Shown: positions 8,900-17,323, numbered from the stretch's first letter. The stretch: 64,000 nt of DNA from Crassaminicella indica (GCF_019203185.1 NZ_CP078093.1:1116001-1180000); one strand, 5' to 3'. Translations and numbers: made by a program. The notes: generated by a model not told the origin, from the sequence alone.

Positions 8900-9670
8900 G
8901 TGAAATCTTTACCTATTGGTGTGTTTGATTCAGGGCTTGGAGGTATTAGTGTATTAAAAGAAATGAAAAAACTAATGCCTCATGAGGATTTTATATATTA
9001 TGGAGATTCAAAAAATATTCCTTATGGAAAAAAAACGAAAGAAAGATTAAAAGAGCTTTGCTTTCAAATAGGTGATTATTTTATAGAGCGGGGAGTCAAA
9101 GCAATTGTTATTGCATGTAATACAGCTACGAGTGCCGCGGTAAATGAATTTAGGGAGAGATATAGTATTCCTATAATAGGAATAGAACCAGCATTAAAGC
9201 CTGCTGTTGAAAGATGCAATGGTGGAAAGATTGTTGTTCTTGCTACAGAGGTTACATTAAGAGAAGAAAAATTTTACAGACTCATGAATAAATATACAGA
9301 TCAAGCAGAAATCATTAAAATGCCTGCTCCTAAGCTTGTAACACTTGTAGAGCAGGGAAGCATAGGCGGCAAAGAAGCAGAAGATGCTGTAGGAGAGCTT
9401 TTTAAAAATATAAATATAAATGAAGTAGATTCTATTGTATTAGGATGTACTCATTATCCTTTTTTAAACAATACATTTAAAAAAGTATTAGGAGAGAATA
9501 TTACATTGATTGATGGAGGACTTGGGACAGCACAGCACCTTCAAGATATTCTTGCTGAAAGAGGATGGTTAAAAAATAGTAATGAAAATGGGAGTATTGA
9601 GATTATCAATTCATCTAATGATCAAAGGTTGATTGAACTTTCTTATAAGCTTCTCAATATTAATGAATAA
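8900..9670 (+). CDS. murI: Glutamate racemase
   Basis: 256 residues, family-typical. It interconverts L- and D-glutamate in the cytosol, supplying D-Glu for peptidoglycan. The N-terminal IGVFDSGLGG motif holds the first catalytic-site residues; the two catalytic cysteines are in ACNTATSAA and GCTHYPFL. The start is GTG at 8900, eight bases after GGAGG. It stands as its own unit with a promoter region directly upstream; a DUF1893 gene follows after about 110 bases. Confidence 0.95.
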   Translation: MKSLPIGVFDSGLGGISVLKEMKKLMPHEDFIYYGDSKNIPYGKKTKERLKELCFQIGDYFIERGVKAIVIACNTATSAAVNEFRERYSIPIIGIEPALKPAVERCNGGKIVVLATEVTLREEKFYRLMNKYTDQAEIIKMPAPKLVTLVEQGSIGGKEAEDAVGELFKNININEVDSIVLGCTHYPFLNNTFKKVLGENITLIDGGLGTAQHLQDILAERGWLKNSNENGSIEIINSSNDQRLIELSYKLLNINE

Positions 9671-9782
9671 ATATAATTTTTATTTGGGATAACGAATGAA
9701 TTGTCTGAAAGTTGTTTCGTATTGTCATGATACGCAAAATTTGATATCCTATAAACGAAGGTAATGTTTAGGAGTTGACTCA

Positions 9783-10217
9783 ATGAAAGAGCTAGATTTT
9801 GCTAAGGATGTGTTAGAGAAGGAAGCATATACTTTAGTTATTGTAAAAGAGGGAAAAGTAATTTTTTCAAGTAAAGATAAAGGGATTAAGCCTATGTATA
9901 CAGCTGTATACAGTATAAAGGAAAAACTTGAAGGAGCAAGTGTTGCTGACCGAATAATCGGAAGAGCTGCTGCTATACTATGTAAGTATGCAAAGATTAA
10001 AGCACTGTATACAAAGGTTATTTCAGATAGTGCTGTGAGTGTATTGAAAAACAGTGATATTTTATTTCGTTATGAAGAAAAGTCTTTATACATAAAAAAT
10101 CGAGATCAGACAGGTATTTGTCCAGTAGAACAGCTGTCACAGGACATAGATAATCCGATAATTTTGATAGATAGAATAAAAAGCTTTTTAGAAGATAGAA
10201 AAAAAGAAAATATATGA
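9783..10217 (+). CDS. DUF1893 domain protein
   Basis: 144 residues, soluble. The N-terminal 130 residues match the DUF1893 pattern (TLVIVKEGKVIFSS near the start, then GASVADRIIGRAAAIL). Distant similarity to cytidine-deaminase-fold proteins has been proposed for this family, but no reaction is established and the zinc-ligand HAE/PCxxC signature is not visible here. GGAG precedes the ATG by a few bases. Weak -35/-10 candidates (TTGTCA and TATCCT, 17 bases apart) lie upstream, so it may have its own promoter rather than read-through from murI. Confidence 0.8.
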   Translation: MKELDFAKDVLEKEAYTLVIVKEGKVIFSSKDKGIKPMYTAVYSIKEKLEGASVADRIIGRAAAILCKYAKIKALYTKVISDSAVSVLKNSDILFRYEEKSLYIKNRDQTGICPVEQLSQDIDNPIILIDRIKSFLEDRKKENI

Positions 10218-10226
10218 TCATATATA

Positions 10227-10361
10227 AGCAGTGATATGAAATCATTGCTATGAGAAAGAATTCTCAATAGGTTGTAAATCAATAAATGAATTTTAAAAGA
10301 AAATAAAATATTATGAAAATAAAACCATGAAGGGATTTCCATAAAGGATGCTTTCATGGTT
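10227..10361 (+). promoter_or_regulatory. Leader hairpins before the ECF transporter gene
   Basis: Two hairpins occupy the 166-base gap. The first is AGCAGTGAT / ATCATTGCT (10227-10249, 5-base loop, no T tract). The second is AACCATGAA / TTCATGGTT (10323-10331 / 10353-10361) with a 21-base loop, followed by ATTTTTG and then the ribosome site. The second may be an attenuator or part of a metabolite-responsive leader; I match it to no known riboswitch class. Confidence 0.4.
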
Positions 10362-10383
10362 ATTTTTGTTAGGAGGAGTAAAA

Positions 10384-10929
10384 ATGAATAAAAATTTAAA
10401 AACAAAAGAGTTGATGTTAAGTGGGTTATTACTTGCTATAGGGATTTTACTGCCAATGATTTTTCACAGTGTAGGAATTATGGGGAAAGTATTTTTACCT
10501 ATGCATATTCCTGTTTTAATAGGAGGATTTTTACTATCACCTTATTTAGCTTTTATTTTAGGGGTTATTACACCAGTAATAAGTGGAGCACTTACAGGTA
10601 TGCCGATCATGTTTCCTATGGCAATTATTATGGCTTTTGAATTAGGAACATATGGGTTGATAGCTTCTTTAGCTGTTAGAAGGATAGAATTGTCTGTTAT
10701 TCCTTCTCTTATAACAGCTATGATTTTTGGAAGAATCGTAGCAGGTGTTGTTGTATTCTTTTTAGCTCAGTTTTTTGGGCTGAAAATGAATCCACTTATT
10801 TTTATCAAAGGTGGAATTATTACAGGTCTTCCTGGAATAGTTCTTCAGTTAATAATCATACCTACCATTTTATTTGGATTAAAAGGAATTATAAAAAAGG
10901 AATGGTCAGCTGGATCGCTTTATAAGTAA
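10384..10929 (+). CDS. ECF transporter substrate-binding (S) component
   Basis: About 181 residues with five or six hydrophobic helices. It starts MNKNLKTKELMLSGLLLAIGILLPM, the amphipathic-then-TM1 pattern of group II ECF S components that recruit the shared EcfA/A'/T module. Vitamin or precursor uptake is therefore likely, but the substrate is not readable from sequence; it is not clearly BioY, ThiT, RibU or QueT. The start at 10384 follows AGGAGGAG by six bases; the frame is open further upstream but without a ribosome site. The ECF energising module is not in this window. A structured leader precedes it and a perfect terminator follows. Confidence 0.8.
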   Translation: MNKNLKTKELMLSGLLLAIGILLPMIFHSVGIMGKVFLPMHIPVLIGGFLLSPYLAFILGVITPVISGALTGMPIMFPMAIIMAFELGTYGLIASLAVRRIELSVIPSLITAMIFGRIVAGVVVFFLAQFFGLKMNPLIFIKGGIITGLPGIVLQLIIIPTILFGLKGIIKKEWSAGSLYK

Positions 10930-10941
10930 AGATTATTTGTG

Positions 10942-10980
10942 AACACTTCTGATAATGTTTATCAGAAGTGTTTGTATTTT
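10942..10980 (+). terminator. Terminator after ECF S component
   Basis: Perfect 14-bp stem AACACTTCTGATAA / TTATCAGAAGTGTT, 3-base loop, followed by TGTATTTT. Confidence 0.9.
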
Positions 10981-11060
10981 CTAAAAATTGATATTAGAGG
11001 ATTATATGGTATAATGCAGTAAGATAATACAATTTATTATAAATAGGAGATGTTTTTGTT

Positions 11061-11855
11061 ATGAGATATAAAGCGGTTATTTCAGACTTAGATGGAACAT
11101 TATTAAACAGCAATCATAGAATAAGCAATTATACAAAAGGCGTTATACAAAAGGTTGTTGAAAAGGGAATAAAATTTTTTATTGCAACAGGAAGGCACCA
11201 TATGGATGCAGCACATATTAAAAAGCAATTAGAATTAGATACAACGTTGATTTCATCTAATGGATCAAGAGTTCATCATGGAGAAGAAGAAATTTTTGCA
11301 TATGATTTAGAGGAAGAAATAGTAAAAGAGCTTTTAAGAATGGATATAGATGAAGACATTTATAAAAATATATATCAGGGAGACCAATGGTTTGCAGAAA
11401 GGGAAATGAATTGGATAAAGCAATTTAACAATGAATCAGGCTTTTTTTATAAGCTGGTAGATTTTAAAAGCTTAAAGAATTATAATGCAGCAAAAATATT
11501 TTTCATATGTGAGCAACATGAAAAATTGATAAAGGTGAAAGAAAAAATAGAAAAAAATTATGAGGGACAATTAAATATTGCCTTTTCTCTTCCTCAATGC
11601 TTGGAAATTATGCCGCAAGGTGTTTCAAAGGGGCATGCACTCAAAAATGTTTTAAAGAAATATGATATTCAGCTAGAAGAAGTAGTTGCATTTGGAGATG
11701 GTTTGAATGATTTAGAAATGCTTACAGCAGCAGGAAAAGGTCTTGTGATGGGAAATGCACATGATAAGTTGAAAGAAGTATTACCAGATCATGAAATTAT
11801 TGGGACAAATGATGAAGATGCTGTGGCGAATTATTTAGAAAAATTATTCTTGTAA
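11061..11855 (+). CDS. Cof-type HAD-IIB family phosphatase
   Basis: 264 residues. The HAD motifs are clear: motif I DLDGTLL with the nucleophile and acid/base Asp near the N-terminus, motif II as T in FIATGR, a motif III lysine in the SKGHALK region, and motif IV FGDGLNDLEML. The Cof/IIB cap sits between motifs II and III. Such proteins dephosphorylate sugar phosphates, flavin or cofactor intermediates; the substrate cannot be told from sequence. AGGAG precedes the ATG. Transcription is isolated by the upstream terminator and by a separate promoter for leuA downstream. Confidence 0.92.
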   Translation: MRYKAVISDLDGTLLNSNHRISNYTKGVIQKVVEKGIKFFIATGRHHMDAAHIKKQLELDTTLISSNGSRVHHGEEEIFAYDLEEEIVKELLRMDIDEDIYKNIYQGDQWFAEREMNWIKQFNNESGFFYKLVDFKSLKNYNAAKIFFICEQHEKLIKVKEKIEKNYEGQLNIAFSLPQCLEIMPQGVSKGHALKNVLKKYDIQLEEVVAFGDGLNDLEMLTAAGKGLVMGNAHDKLKEVLPDHEIIGTNDEDAVANYLEKLFL

Positions 11856-11873
11856 GAAAATAATGAAAAATTA

Positions 11874-11902
11874 TTGACAACGATATAAATGTTTGGTAAA
11901 AT
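11874..11902 (+). promoter_or_regulatory. Promoter of leuA
   Basis: TTGACA (11874-11879), 17-base spacer, TAAAAT (11897-11902): near-consensus sigma-A. It lies 18 bases after the HAD gene stop and reads into the leader terminator. Confidence 0.8.
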
Positions 11903-11933
11903 ACGACTCAATACATCAAAAACAATCTTATAC

Positions 11934-11975
11934 CTCGTCCTTGAATAATGCTATCATGGGCGAGTTTTTGTTTTT
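11934..11975 (+). terminator. Terminator inside the leuA leader (attenuator candidate)
   Basis: CTCGTCC (11934-11940) pairs with GGGCGAG (11958-11964), one G-U, followed by TTTTTGTTTTT. It lies between the strong promoter at 11874 and leuA, so most transcripts should stop here unless antitermination occurs. I see no T-box sequence and no leucine-rich leader peptide in the short leader. Confidence 0.8.
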
Positions 11976-12020
11976 ATGAATACCATTTAAACAATTGGAA
12001 TAGAGCGAGGAGGGATTTGT

Positions 12021-13532
12021 ATGGCAAGGCAAATAAAGATTTTTGATACAACCTTAAGAGATGGAGAACAATCACCAGGATGTAGTATGAACCTTCAAGA
12101 AAAAATTCAAATGGCAAGGCAGTTGGAACTTTTAAAAGTAGATGTGATTGAAGCGGGATTTGCTATTGCTTCATCTGGAGATTTTACTTCTGTAAGAGAG
12201 ATAGCAAAGAGTATAAAGAATTGTACTGTTGCAAGCTTAGCAAGAGCATTGCCAAAGGATATAGATACTGCATGGGAAGCTGTCAAATATGCAAAAAAGC
12301 CTAGAATACACACATTTATTGCTACTTCAGATATTCATATGAAATATAAGCTAAAAATGAGACCTGAAGAAGTTCTTGAAAATGCTGTACATATGGTGAG
12401 ATATGCTAAAAAATATTGTGAAGATATTGAATTTTCAGCCGAAGATGCAACAAGAAGTAATCCAGAGTTTTTGGCAAGATTATTTGACTGTGTTATAAAG
12501 GCAGGGGTTACAGTCATTAATATTCCTGATACAGTAGGCTATACAACACCAGATGAATTTTATAATTTTATAACAACTATAAGAGAAAAATCAGATTACT
12601 TAGACAAAGTAGATATATCTGTACATTGTCATAATGATTTAGGAATGGCTGTAGCTAACACATTAGCTGCTGTAAAGGCAGGTGCTACTCAGGTTGAATG
12701 TACTATCAATGGAATAGGAGAAAGGGCTGGAAATGCAGCATTGGAAGAAATCGTAATGGCTATGCATACAAGAAAGGATCTTTTGGATATATACTGCAAT
12801 GTAGATACAAAACAGATTATGCGTTCAAGTAAATTGTTAAGTACAATAACAGGGGTACAGGTTCAGCCAAATAAAGCTATTGTAGGAAATAATGCATTTG
12901 CTCATGAATCAGGGATTCATCAGCATGGGGTACTAGAAGAAAGAACTACTTATGAAATTATGACACCTGAGTCTATTGGTCTTTCTCAAAATAAAATGGT
13001 TCTTGGGAAGCATTCAGGACGTCATGCTTTTGAGGATAGATTAAAGGCTTTAGGGTATGCTTTATCAAAAGAAGAAATAATGAAAGCTTTTCAGCAGTTT
13101 AAAGAATTAGCAGATAAAAAGAAGATGATTTATGATGAAGATATTGAAGCCATTATTACAAGGAATACTATTATTTATCCAGAGGTGTATAAGCTAAAGA
13201 GATTTGTGATCAATAGCGGAAATACGATCACAGCTACTGCATCTGTAATACTTATAAATAGTGACCGAGAAATAGAAGAAGTATCTATCGGAGATGGACC
13301 TGTAGATGCAGCTTTTAAAGCGATTGAAAAGATTGTAGGTATCGATATGACATTAGAAGATTACAAACTCCATTCTGTAACAGAAGGAAAGGATGCACAA
13401 GGAGAAGCTGTTGTAAAATTAAAGCATGATGAGAAAATTTATACAGGAAGAGGTCTTAGTACAGATATTGTTGAAGCAAGTATTAAGGCATACCTTAGTT
13501 CGGTAAATAAAATACTATATTCCAAAGAATAA
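12021..13532 (+). CDS. leuA: 2-isopropylmalate synthase
   Basis: 503 residues. It condenses acetyl-CoA with 2-oxoisovalerate, the first committed step of leucine synthesis. The TIM-barrel part begins IKIFDTTLRDGEQSPGCSM, with the metal-binding HCHNDLGMAVAN and the GERAGNAALEE signature; the linker holds HESGIHQHG. The C-terminal domain, residues about 390-503 (AFKAIEKIVG), is the regulatory LeuA domain that gives leucine feedback. leuBCD are not adjacent, so this is an orphan copy; homocitrate or citramalate synthase is less likely given the leucine-type motifs. Expression is probably attenuated by the leader terminator. AGGAGG precedes the ATG. Confidence 0.93.
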   Translation: MARQIKIFDTTLRDGEQSPGCSMNLQEKIQMARQLELLKVDVIEAGFAIASSGDFTSVREIAKSIKNCTVASLARALPKDIDTAWEAVKYAKKPRIHTFIATSDIHMKYKLKMRPEEVLENAVHMVRYAKKYCEDIEFSAEDATRSNPEFLARLFDCVIKAGVTVINIPDTVGYTTPDEFYNFITTIREKSDYLDKVDISVHCHNDLGMAVANTLAAVKAGATQVECTINGIGERAGNAALEEIVMAMHTRKDLLDIYCNVDTKQIMRSSKLLSTITGVQVQPNKAIVGNNAFAHESGIHQHGVLEERTTYEIMTPESIGLSQNKMVLGKHSGRHAFEDRLKALGYALSKEEIMKAFQQFKELADKKKMIYDEDIEAIITRNTIIYPEVYKLKRFVINSGNTITATASVILINSDREIEEVSIGDGPVDAAFKAIEKIVGIDMTLEDYKLHSVTEGKDAQGEAVVKLKHDEKIYTGRGLSTDIVEASIKAYLSSVNKILYSKE

Positions 13533-13700
13533 ATGCTATTAGTAAAAGGATTAAAGAATCATTTATTTGAAATGCATCAAAAAATGCAATTTCTTAGTCT
13601 ATATCATTATTTAAAAAATGATTTAGAGTATATAAAACGATTGAAAAGTCTTATTGCGTGTGGAGTGTCAAATGGTCTTTGGAAAGGGAATCTAAAATAA
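13533..13700 (+). CDS. Small ORF directly after leuA, unknown
   Basis: 55 codons beginning at the base after the leuA stop (TAA immediately followed by ATG) and ending before a strong terminator. The product is basic and hydrophobic-mixed, begins MLLVKGLKNHLFEMHQ and ends GLWKGNLK. No ribosome site of its own is visible; translation would rely on coupling to leuA termination. Its position inside the leuA transcript and good codon content make it plausible, but it may be non-coding 3' sequence. Confidence 0.4.
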   Translation: MLLVKGLKNHLFEMHQKMQFLSLYHYLKNDLEYIKRLKSLIACGVSNGLWKGNLK

Positions 13701-13707
13701 AAATTAG

Positions 13708-13735
13708 AGCTAAGAAAATTTTCTTAGCTTTTTCT
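13708..13735 (+). terminator. Terminator of leuA
   Basis: Stem AGCTAAGAAAA / TTTTCTTAGCT with almost no loop, followed by TTTTTC. Confidence 0.85.
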
Positions 13736-13747
13736 TATATATTCTTT

Positions 13748-14092
13748 TTATTTTTTAAAAAATTCAGTAATACCCATAGCTAAAATAAAAACTCCAAAAA
13801 TTTTTTTTAGAATAAAACCATCTATATTTACTGCAATCATAGAACCAATACATGCACCTAATATTCCAGTTATAATTAAATAAAGCAAAACATCCTTTTG
13901 AATATTATGATTTGCTATGTGAATAATCACAGCAGTAATTGCAGTAGGAATAAAATAAATTAAATTAATCCCTTGTGCTATTTGTTGTTTGATATCAAAT
14001 AAAATTGTTAAAGCTGGAATCAGTAATATCCCTCCACCGACACCTATTCCACCAATAACTCCTGATAAAAAACCGATAATAATTAGTTTCAT
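13748..14092 (-). CDS. TSUP (TauE/SafE) family permease, half-size, second gene
   Basis: About 114 residues, four hydrophobic segments. The start MKLIIIGFLSGVIGGIGVGGG carries the TSUP repeat signature GxxSGxxGGxGVGGG. TSUP proteins export sulfite, sulfoacetate or similar anions and normally have two such repeats in one chain of about 250 residues. Here each repeat is a separate gene: this one starts inside the stop of the neighbour at 14089-14442 (ATGA overlap), indicating translational coupling and a heterodimer. The start at 14092 is favoured over upstream frame extension by this overlap. Substrate unknown. Confidence 0.85.
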   Translation of the reverse strand: MKLIIIGFLSGVIGGIGVGGGILLIPALTILFDIKQQIAQGINLIYFIPTAITAVIIHIANHNIQKDVLLYLIITGILGACIGSMIAVNIDGFILKKIFGVFILAMGITEFFKK

Positions 14093-14442
14093 CCAAAAAT
14101 CATCCTTATACCTGTTATAATCATAACCGTTCCAAATATTCGATGAAGCCATTTAGAAGGAAATTTATTTAATAATTTTGCTCCTATAAATCCACCTACT
14201 ATTCCACCTACTGTAATATAAGCTGTAGTATTCCATTCTATATTTTGATTTTTAATATAAATCATAGCACTGATTAGTGATATTGGAAATATAGCTGCTA
14301 TTGCAGTGGCATGTGCTTTATGTGTTTCTACCTTCAAAATTCTCTCTAATGTAGGAACAATGATTGTTCCTCCACCTGAACCCAATAAGCCATTTATAAA
14401 ACCTGTAGCTATTCCAATGAACATTATTTTTGTTTTTTTCAA
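14089..14442 (-). CDS. TSUP (TauE/SafE) family permease, half-size, first gene
   Basis: 117 residues with four hydrophobic segments and the repeat signature FINGLLGSGGG near the N-terminus. It is the upstream half of the TSUP pair and is expected to form the membrane transporter with the product of 13748-14092. AGGAGG lies just before the ATG on the minus strand. The split-gene arrangement occurs in other Firmicutes, so it is an established organisation rather than a frameshift: both parts have their own starts and no sequence looks lost. Confidence 0.87.
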   Translation of the reverse strand: MKKTKIMFIGIATGFINGLLGSGGGTIIVPTLERILKVETHKAHATAIAAIFPISLISAMIYIKNQNIEWNTTAYITVGGIVGGFIGAKLLNKFPSKWLHRIFGTVMIITGIRMIFG

Positions 14443-14584
14443 AGTCTTCCTCCTATATTATAAACCTTGTAAATAAACCATCTATCCCTGTTTCTATAAT
14501 CCCCACTATTCTTCTTATATATGTAATTTCAAATATATTTAAACAAAAATATATATAAATAGCATCAACATTAAAAAAATAAAT

Positions 14585-14625
14585 AAAGGTAAGTGAATGA
14601 CTTTGATAACTTTTATAAAAAAATC
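14585..14625 (+). repeat. Dispersed intergenic repeat, partial copy
   Basis: About 41 bases (AAAGGTAAGTGAATGACTTT followed by GATAACTTTTATAAA) match, in opposite orientation and with about four differences, the outer arm of the palindromic element at 17.35-17.5 kb. It lies in the 255-base gap before the YhaM-type gene. Confidence 0.6.
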
Positions 14626-14697
14626 TTCACAAACATTGGAAAAGTGTATAAAAAATTATAAAATGATATAGAAAGTGTATTGTAGGAGGGAGAAAAA

Positions 14698-15657
14698 ATG
14701 ATTGAAGAAAAAAGCATCCAGGAATTTAAAAATGGAGATGAAATACAAGGCTTCTTTATTGTGAGAAAAGTAGAAATGAAATTATCTGCTAATAATAAAA
14801 ATTTTTTAGATTTTACATTATCAGATAAGACAGGAGAGGTAAATGGTAAATTGTGGGATTGTCAAGAAGGGCAGAATAAAGAATTTCCTATAGGAAGCTT
14901 GATAAAAGTACGAGGAAATGTAACGGAATGGAAGGGAAAGCTACAATTAAAAATCAATCGGATTAGATTAGCAAATGATGATGATAAGCAAAATATTGAA
15001 GATTATGTGCAAGCTGCACCTATAAAGGCAGAAGAAATGTTTCATGAGATTTATGAATATGTGCAAAAGATAAAAAATAAGGATATAAAGGGAATTGTAG
15101 AAAAAGTTATATTAGAATCAAAAGAAAAGCTAATGTATTATCCAGCAGCTAAATCATTGCATCATGCTATCCGTTCAGGACTTATGTACCACATACTTAG
15201 AATGTTGAGAACTGGAGAAAAACTCATTGAAGTTTATAAAAATGTGAATAAAGACCTCCTTTTTGCAGGAATTCTTCTTCATGATATAGAAAAGCTAGAA
15301 GAACTAGATTCAGATGAATTAGGAATTGCAGAATATAGCAAAGAAGGACAACTTCTTGGGCATATTAGTATGGGAATGAATAAAATAAGCAGAGTTGGAC
15401 AAGAATTAGGAGCTGATGAAGAAATTATTATGCTCCTTAAGCATATGGTACTTAGCCATCATTATGAGCCGGAATTTGGAAGTCCTAAAAAGCCTATGAT
15501 TCCAGAAGGAGAACTCCTACATTATATTGATATGATTGATGCAAGGATGTATGATATGGAAGACCATTTAAAAAATATTCAACCGGGAGAATTTACAGAT
15601 CCAATATGGTCTTTAGATAATCGAAGATTATATAAAACGTTGCTTTGTGATGAATAA
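14698..15657 (+). CDS. YhaM-type 3'-5' exoribonuclease (OB-fold + HD)
   Basis: 319 residues. An N-terminal OB-fold nucleic-acid-binding domain (about 15-95, FLDFTLSDKTGEVNGKLWD) is followed by an HD hydrolase domain with HHAIRSGLMYHI and the metal-binding AGILLHDIEKL. This matches B. subtilis YhaM, which degrades single-stranded RNA 3' to 5' with Mn2+/Co2+ and affects mRNA turnover. GTAGGAGGG precedes the ATG. The gene is monocistronic with its own terminator. DNA degradation has also been shown for relatives, so the in vivo substrate is inferred. Confidence 0.9.
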   Translation: MIEEKSIQEFKNGDEIQGFFIVRKVEMKLSANNKNFLDFTLSDKTGEVNGKLWDCQEGQNKEFPIGSLIKVRGNVTEWKGKLQLKINRIRLANDDDKQNIEDYVQAAPIKAEEMFHEIYEYVQKIKNKDIKGIVEKVILESKEKLMYYPAAKSLHHAIRSGLMYHILRMLRTGEKLIEVYKNVNKDLLFAGILLHDIEKLEELDSDELGIAEYSKEGQLLGHISMGMNKISRVGQELGADEEIIMLLKHMVLSHHYEPEFGSPKKPMIPEGELLHYIDMIDARMYDMEDHLKNIQPGEFTDPIWSLDNRRLYKTLLCDE

Positions 15658-15687
15658 ATCAAACTTTATTGTTTGGTTTATTTTTTT
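15656..15687 (+). terminator. Terminator after YhaM-type gene
   Basis: AAATCAAAC / GTTTGGTTT stem with one G-U, then ATTTTTTT. Confidence 0.85.
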
Positions 15688-15875
15688 GTGTAACGGAGTC
15701 ATAAGCCATAGTAAAAAAACATATAGATTAAACAGGAAAACATTTTCAAAATAAATTTTCAAAAAAGAAGGAAAAATTCAAAAAATATAGAAAAACAAAT
15801 AATAGTACAAAAGTCCTAGCTTTATAAAAATAAATAGGACAAAATAACGATATAATTGAATGATTTATGTTGTAA

Positions 15876-15962
15876 ATAGCAAACTTATCGAAAGGTAAGG
15901 ACGCAAAGCCATGGGTCTAAGGATTTTTCTATGATTGCCAGGTTGCCGAAGCATAGATTGAT
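15876..15962 (+). ncRNA. GEMM (cyclic di-GMP-I) riboswitch
   Basis: The hallmarks are in order: GCAAAC, a P2 helix CTTATC-GAAA-GGTAAG with the GNRA tetraloop, the strictly conserved GGACGCAAAGCC, GTCTAAGG, a P3 arm and TGCCAGGTTGCCGAAG, the tetraloop receptor side. It sits about 60 bases before a diguanylate cyclase gene, with a hairpin and T tract between, so ligand binding should control transcription or translation of that gene. The bases preceding CAAAC read AATAG; ligand specificity should be checked (see findings). The 361-base gap 15658-16018 otherwise holds only the terminator and a promoter region. Confidence 0.93.
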
Positions 15963-15991
15963 GTGTAATTTTATCATGATAAAGTACAAGG

Positions 15992-16017
15992 CGCCTATGG
16001 TTTATAGGGGCTATTTT
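15992..16017 (+). terminator. Riboswitch expression-platform hairpin
   Basis: GCGCCTAT (15992-15998 region) pairs with ATAGGGGC (16004-16011) with one mismatch, followed by TATTTTTA. The AGGGG in the 3' arm could also serve as the ribosome site of ATG 16019, so the switch could act on termination or on translation. Confidence 0.6.
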
Positions 16018-16018
16018 T

Positions 16019-17323
16019 ATGGGTTTATTGAAATCAAAAGGGGTGCTTATATTGATATCAAAATTAGTAAAGACAAAAATAGAAAGAGCTTGCTTTAATA
16101 CTTTATTTTTCGCAGTTTTTTATTTAATAAGCATTTGTTTTTTTATAGGAAATGCGATGAAAAATTTCCCAGAAACTACATCATTGTTTTATATTGTTGT
16201 TATAGGAGTAGGGACTACATTTCTTTATAAAATTTTGCTTTTAAAAGTATATGTAGTTGTAACCTTACTGATTAATTGTATAGGTATTTTTGTTACATCT
16301 AGTACATGCATTGATAAATTGACATATTTATCATATTTAATATGCATACTAATATTTACATATTTAATATCATATTACAGAATTAATAAGGATATGAAGA
16401 AACGTATATTTGAGAAGACTGCATTCAATGAGATGATGGATGCAATTTTAATTTTAGAGGAGGATACATTAAAGGTAATAGAATGCAATCTTAAGGCAAT
16501 ACAGTTGTTTCATAAAGAAGATAGATTAATTGGAAGAGGGATTGATGAATTGATCCTTAGTAATATTCAAAAGAAAATACCGTACAATCATTTCAAACAA
16601 TATTTTAAAAATAGAAATAAAGAGTTGGCAATAATGAATGAGAAGCTTAACAATATTTGGATTGATTTACATATAAAACGATTTCACGTATTAGAAAATG
16701 CATATATATTAGTTCGTATAATTGATGTAAGTGCTCATAAGAAATATGAAGAAAAAATGAAGTATTTAGCTTACCATGATCTTCTTACAGAGCTTCCAAA
16801 TAGAAGATATGGAGAAGAGAGACTGAAATTGGCTATTCATAAAGCTCTAAAGAAAAAAAGTATGCTTGGTGTCTTGTTTATAGATTTAGATAAATTTAAA
16901 GTTGCAAATGATACGTTAGGTCATGCTGCTGGAGATGAACTTTTAAAGAAGGTTGCGATTAGACTGCAAAGAAGTGTTAGAAAAAATGATATAGTAGTTA
17001 GGCTTGGTGGAGATGAATTCATGATTATATTAGAAGATATTGAATTAACTGATGAGATTATTGCAATAGCCAATAGAATGGTTAATGTATTTACACAAGC
17101 TTTTACTATAAAAGGAGAAGAAATGTATGTTACATGCAGTATGGGTATTGCAATATTTCCTCAGCATGGTGTAGATATGGAAACCTTAATGGAGAATGCA
17201 GATATTGCTATGTATCAAGCAAAGATTTGTGGACGTAATAACTTTAAAGTTTTCAATAATTTACTAGATTATAAAGCTTTATCCTGTCAGAACAATAGTT
17301 ATAGGGATCCAACTTCAAAATGA
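16019..17323 (+). CDS. Membrane diguanylate cyclase (GGDEF) under GEMM riboswitch
   Basis: Up to 434 residues. Four or five N-terminal transmembrane segments (to about residue 120), a PAS-like region (about 130-240, FNEMMDAILILEEDTLKVIECN), then a GGDEF domain (about 260-420) with LTELPNRRYGEERL, LFIDLDKFKVANDTLGHAAGD and RLGGDEFMIILED. An inhibitory I-site RxxD (RKND) lies five residues before the GGDEF motif. It should make c-di-GMP from two GTP at the membrane with product feedback, and its own mRNA carries the riboswitch, giving an autoregulatory loop. Start uncertain: ATG 16019 overlaps the platform hairpin; TTG 16052 has AAAGGGGTG seven bases upstream and may be the true start. Confidence 0.9.
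   Translation: MGLLKSKGVLILISKLVKTKIERACFNTLFFAVFYLISICFFIGNAMKNFPETTSLFYIVVIGVGTTFLYKILLLKVYVVVTLLINCIGIFVTSSTCIDKLTYLSYLICILIFTYLISYYRINKDMKKRIFEKTAFNEMMDAILILEEDTLKVIECNLKAIQLFHKEDRLIGRGIDELILSNIQKKIPYNHFKQYFKNRNKELAIMNEKLNNIWIDLHIKRFHVLENAYILVRIIDVSAHKKYEEKMKYLAYHDLLTELPNRRYGEERLKLAIHKALKKKSMLGVLFIDLDKFKVANDTLGHAAGDELLKKVAIRLQRSVRKNDIVVRLGGDEFMIILEDIELTDEIIAIANRMVNVFTQAFTIKGEEMYVTCSMGIAIFPQHGVDMETLMENADIAMYQAKICGRNNFKVFNNLLDYKALSCQNNSYRDPTSK

Noticed and set aside
16019-17323. cGAMP (Hypr-type) synthase in place of a c-di-GMP synthase
   Set aside because: The signature is a standard RLGGDEF with an I-site; I see no sequence reason to assign GMP-AMP synthesis, although the riboswitch base deserves checking.
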